A model generated the notes under the pieces. That model had not been told where the DNA came from. It ran no database searches and was given only the letters and a program-made list of their open reading frames with translations. Source: Nanobdellota archaeon (GTDB lineage: Archaea > Nanobdellota > Nanobdellia > Pacearchaeales > GW2011-AR1). Taken from it: 5,647 nucleotides of DNA. Below, piece after piece: positions 5,602 through 5,647 of this stretch. The first letter of the stretch is position 1. Every line of letters begins with the position of its first letter. The stretch spans positions 1-5,647 of the forward strand of contig JAGVIM010000235.1 in NCBI GenBank assembly GCA_020056045.1, written 5' to 3'. A program made the position numbers and the translations under genes.

Positions 5602-5647
5602 TTTTTAGCTATTCTTGAATTTTCTGTTTTATTAAAAACAGAACTTA

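Overview
The window is AT-rich (roughly 30% G+C by eye) and compact. It holds five protein genes and no RNA genes, insertion sequences or CRISPR array that I can see. The best fit is an archaeon, most likely a DPANN lineage of the Woesearchaeota/Pacearchaeota type. The reasons are two large secreted proteins built from small cysteine-rich modules (DSDGG...NGCKDGACI and CDNNFECSSNVC types) that I associate with those genomes, promoter-like TTTAAA boxes instead of -35/-10 pairs, and oligo-T tracts in place of GC-rich hairpin terminators. This placement comes from pattern memory; no search was run.

Layout. On the + strand, positions 22-661 carry a two-gene unit: a 67-residue Lys/Glu-rich protein of unknown function, then, 4 nt later, a hemerythrin-like HHE di-iron protein. 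A 97-bp convergent spacer follows (662-758). On the - strand, reading right to left from the window's right edge, come a 624-residue (or longer) cysteine-rich secreted protein (3693-5567), a 118-bp spacer with a perfect 8-bp-arm inverted repeat and a TATA-like box, a 714-residue cysteine-rich secreted paralogue (1430-3574), and 38 nt further on a 210-residue rhomboid-family intramembrane serine protease (759-1391).

The two secreted proteins are mosaics of shared and unique modules. They share a DGG...DGACI module (one copy in the shorter-numbered gene, two in the other), a six-cysteine module of about 71 residues with identical cysteine spacing, and a C-terminal cysteine module ending in an amphipathic tail, FLNKIMNWF(K/R)RMFGGK. 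The last 118 bp of the two genes, starting exactly at the stop codon, are identical at 117 positions with no synonymous change. The other shared module has diverged freely at silent sites. This suggests recent duplication or gene conversion of a C-terminal cassette.

How the genes may work together: the secreted pair looks like disulfide-rich cell-surface or exported proteins, and the adjacent rhomboid protease is a candidate for processing membrane-associated surface proteins, possibly these two. That link is inference from gene order and the shared tail. The hemerythrin unit appears unrelated to the surface-protein cluster and probably serves oxygen or iron handling in the cytoplasm.
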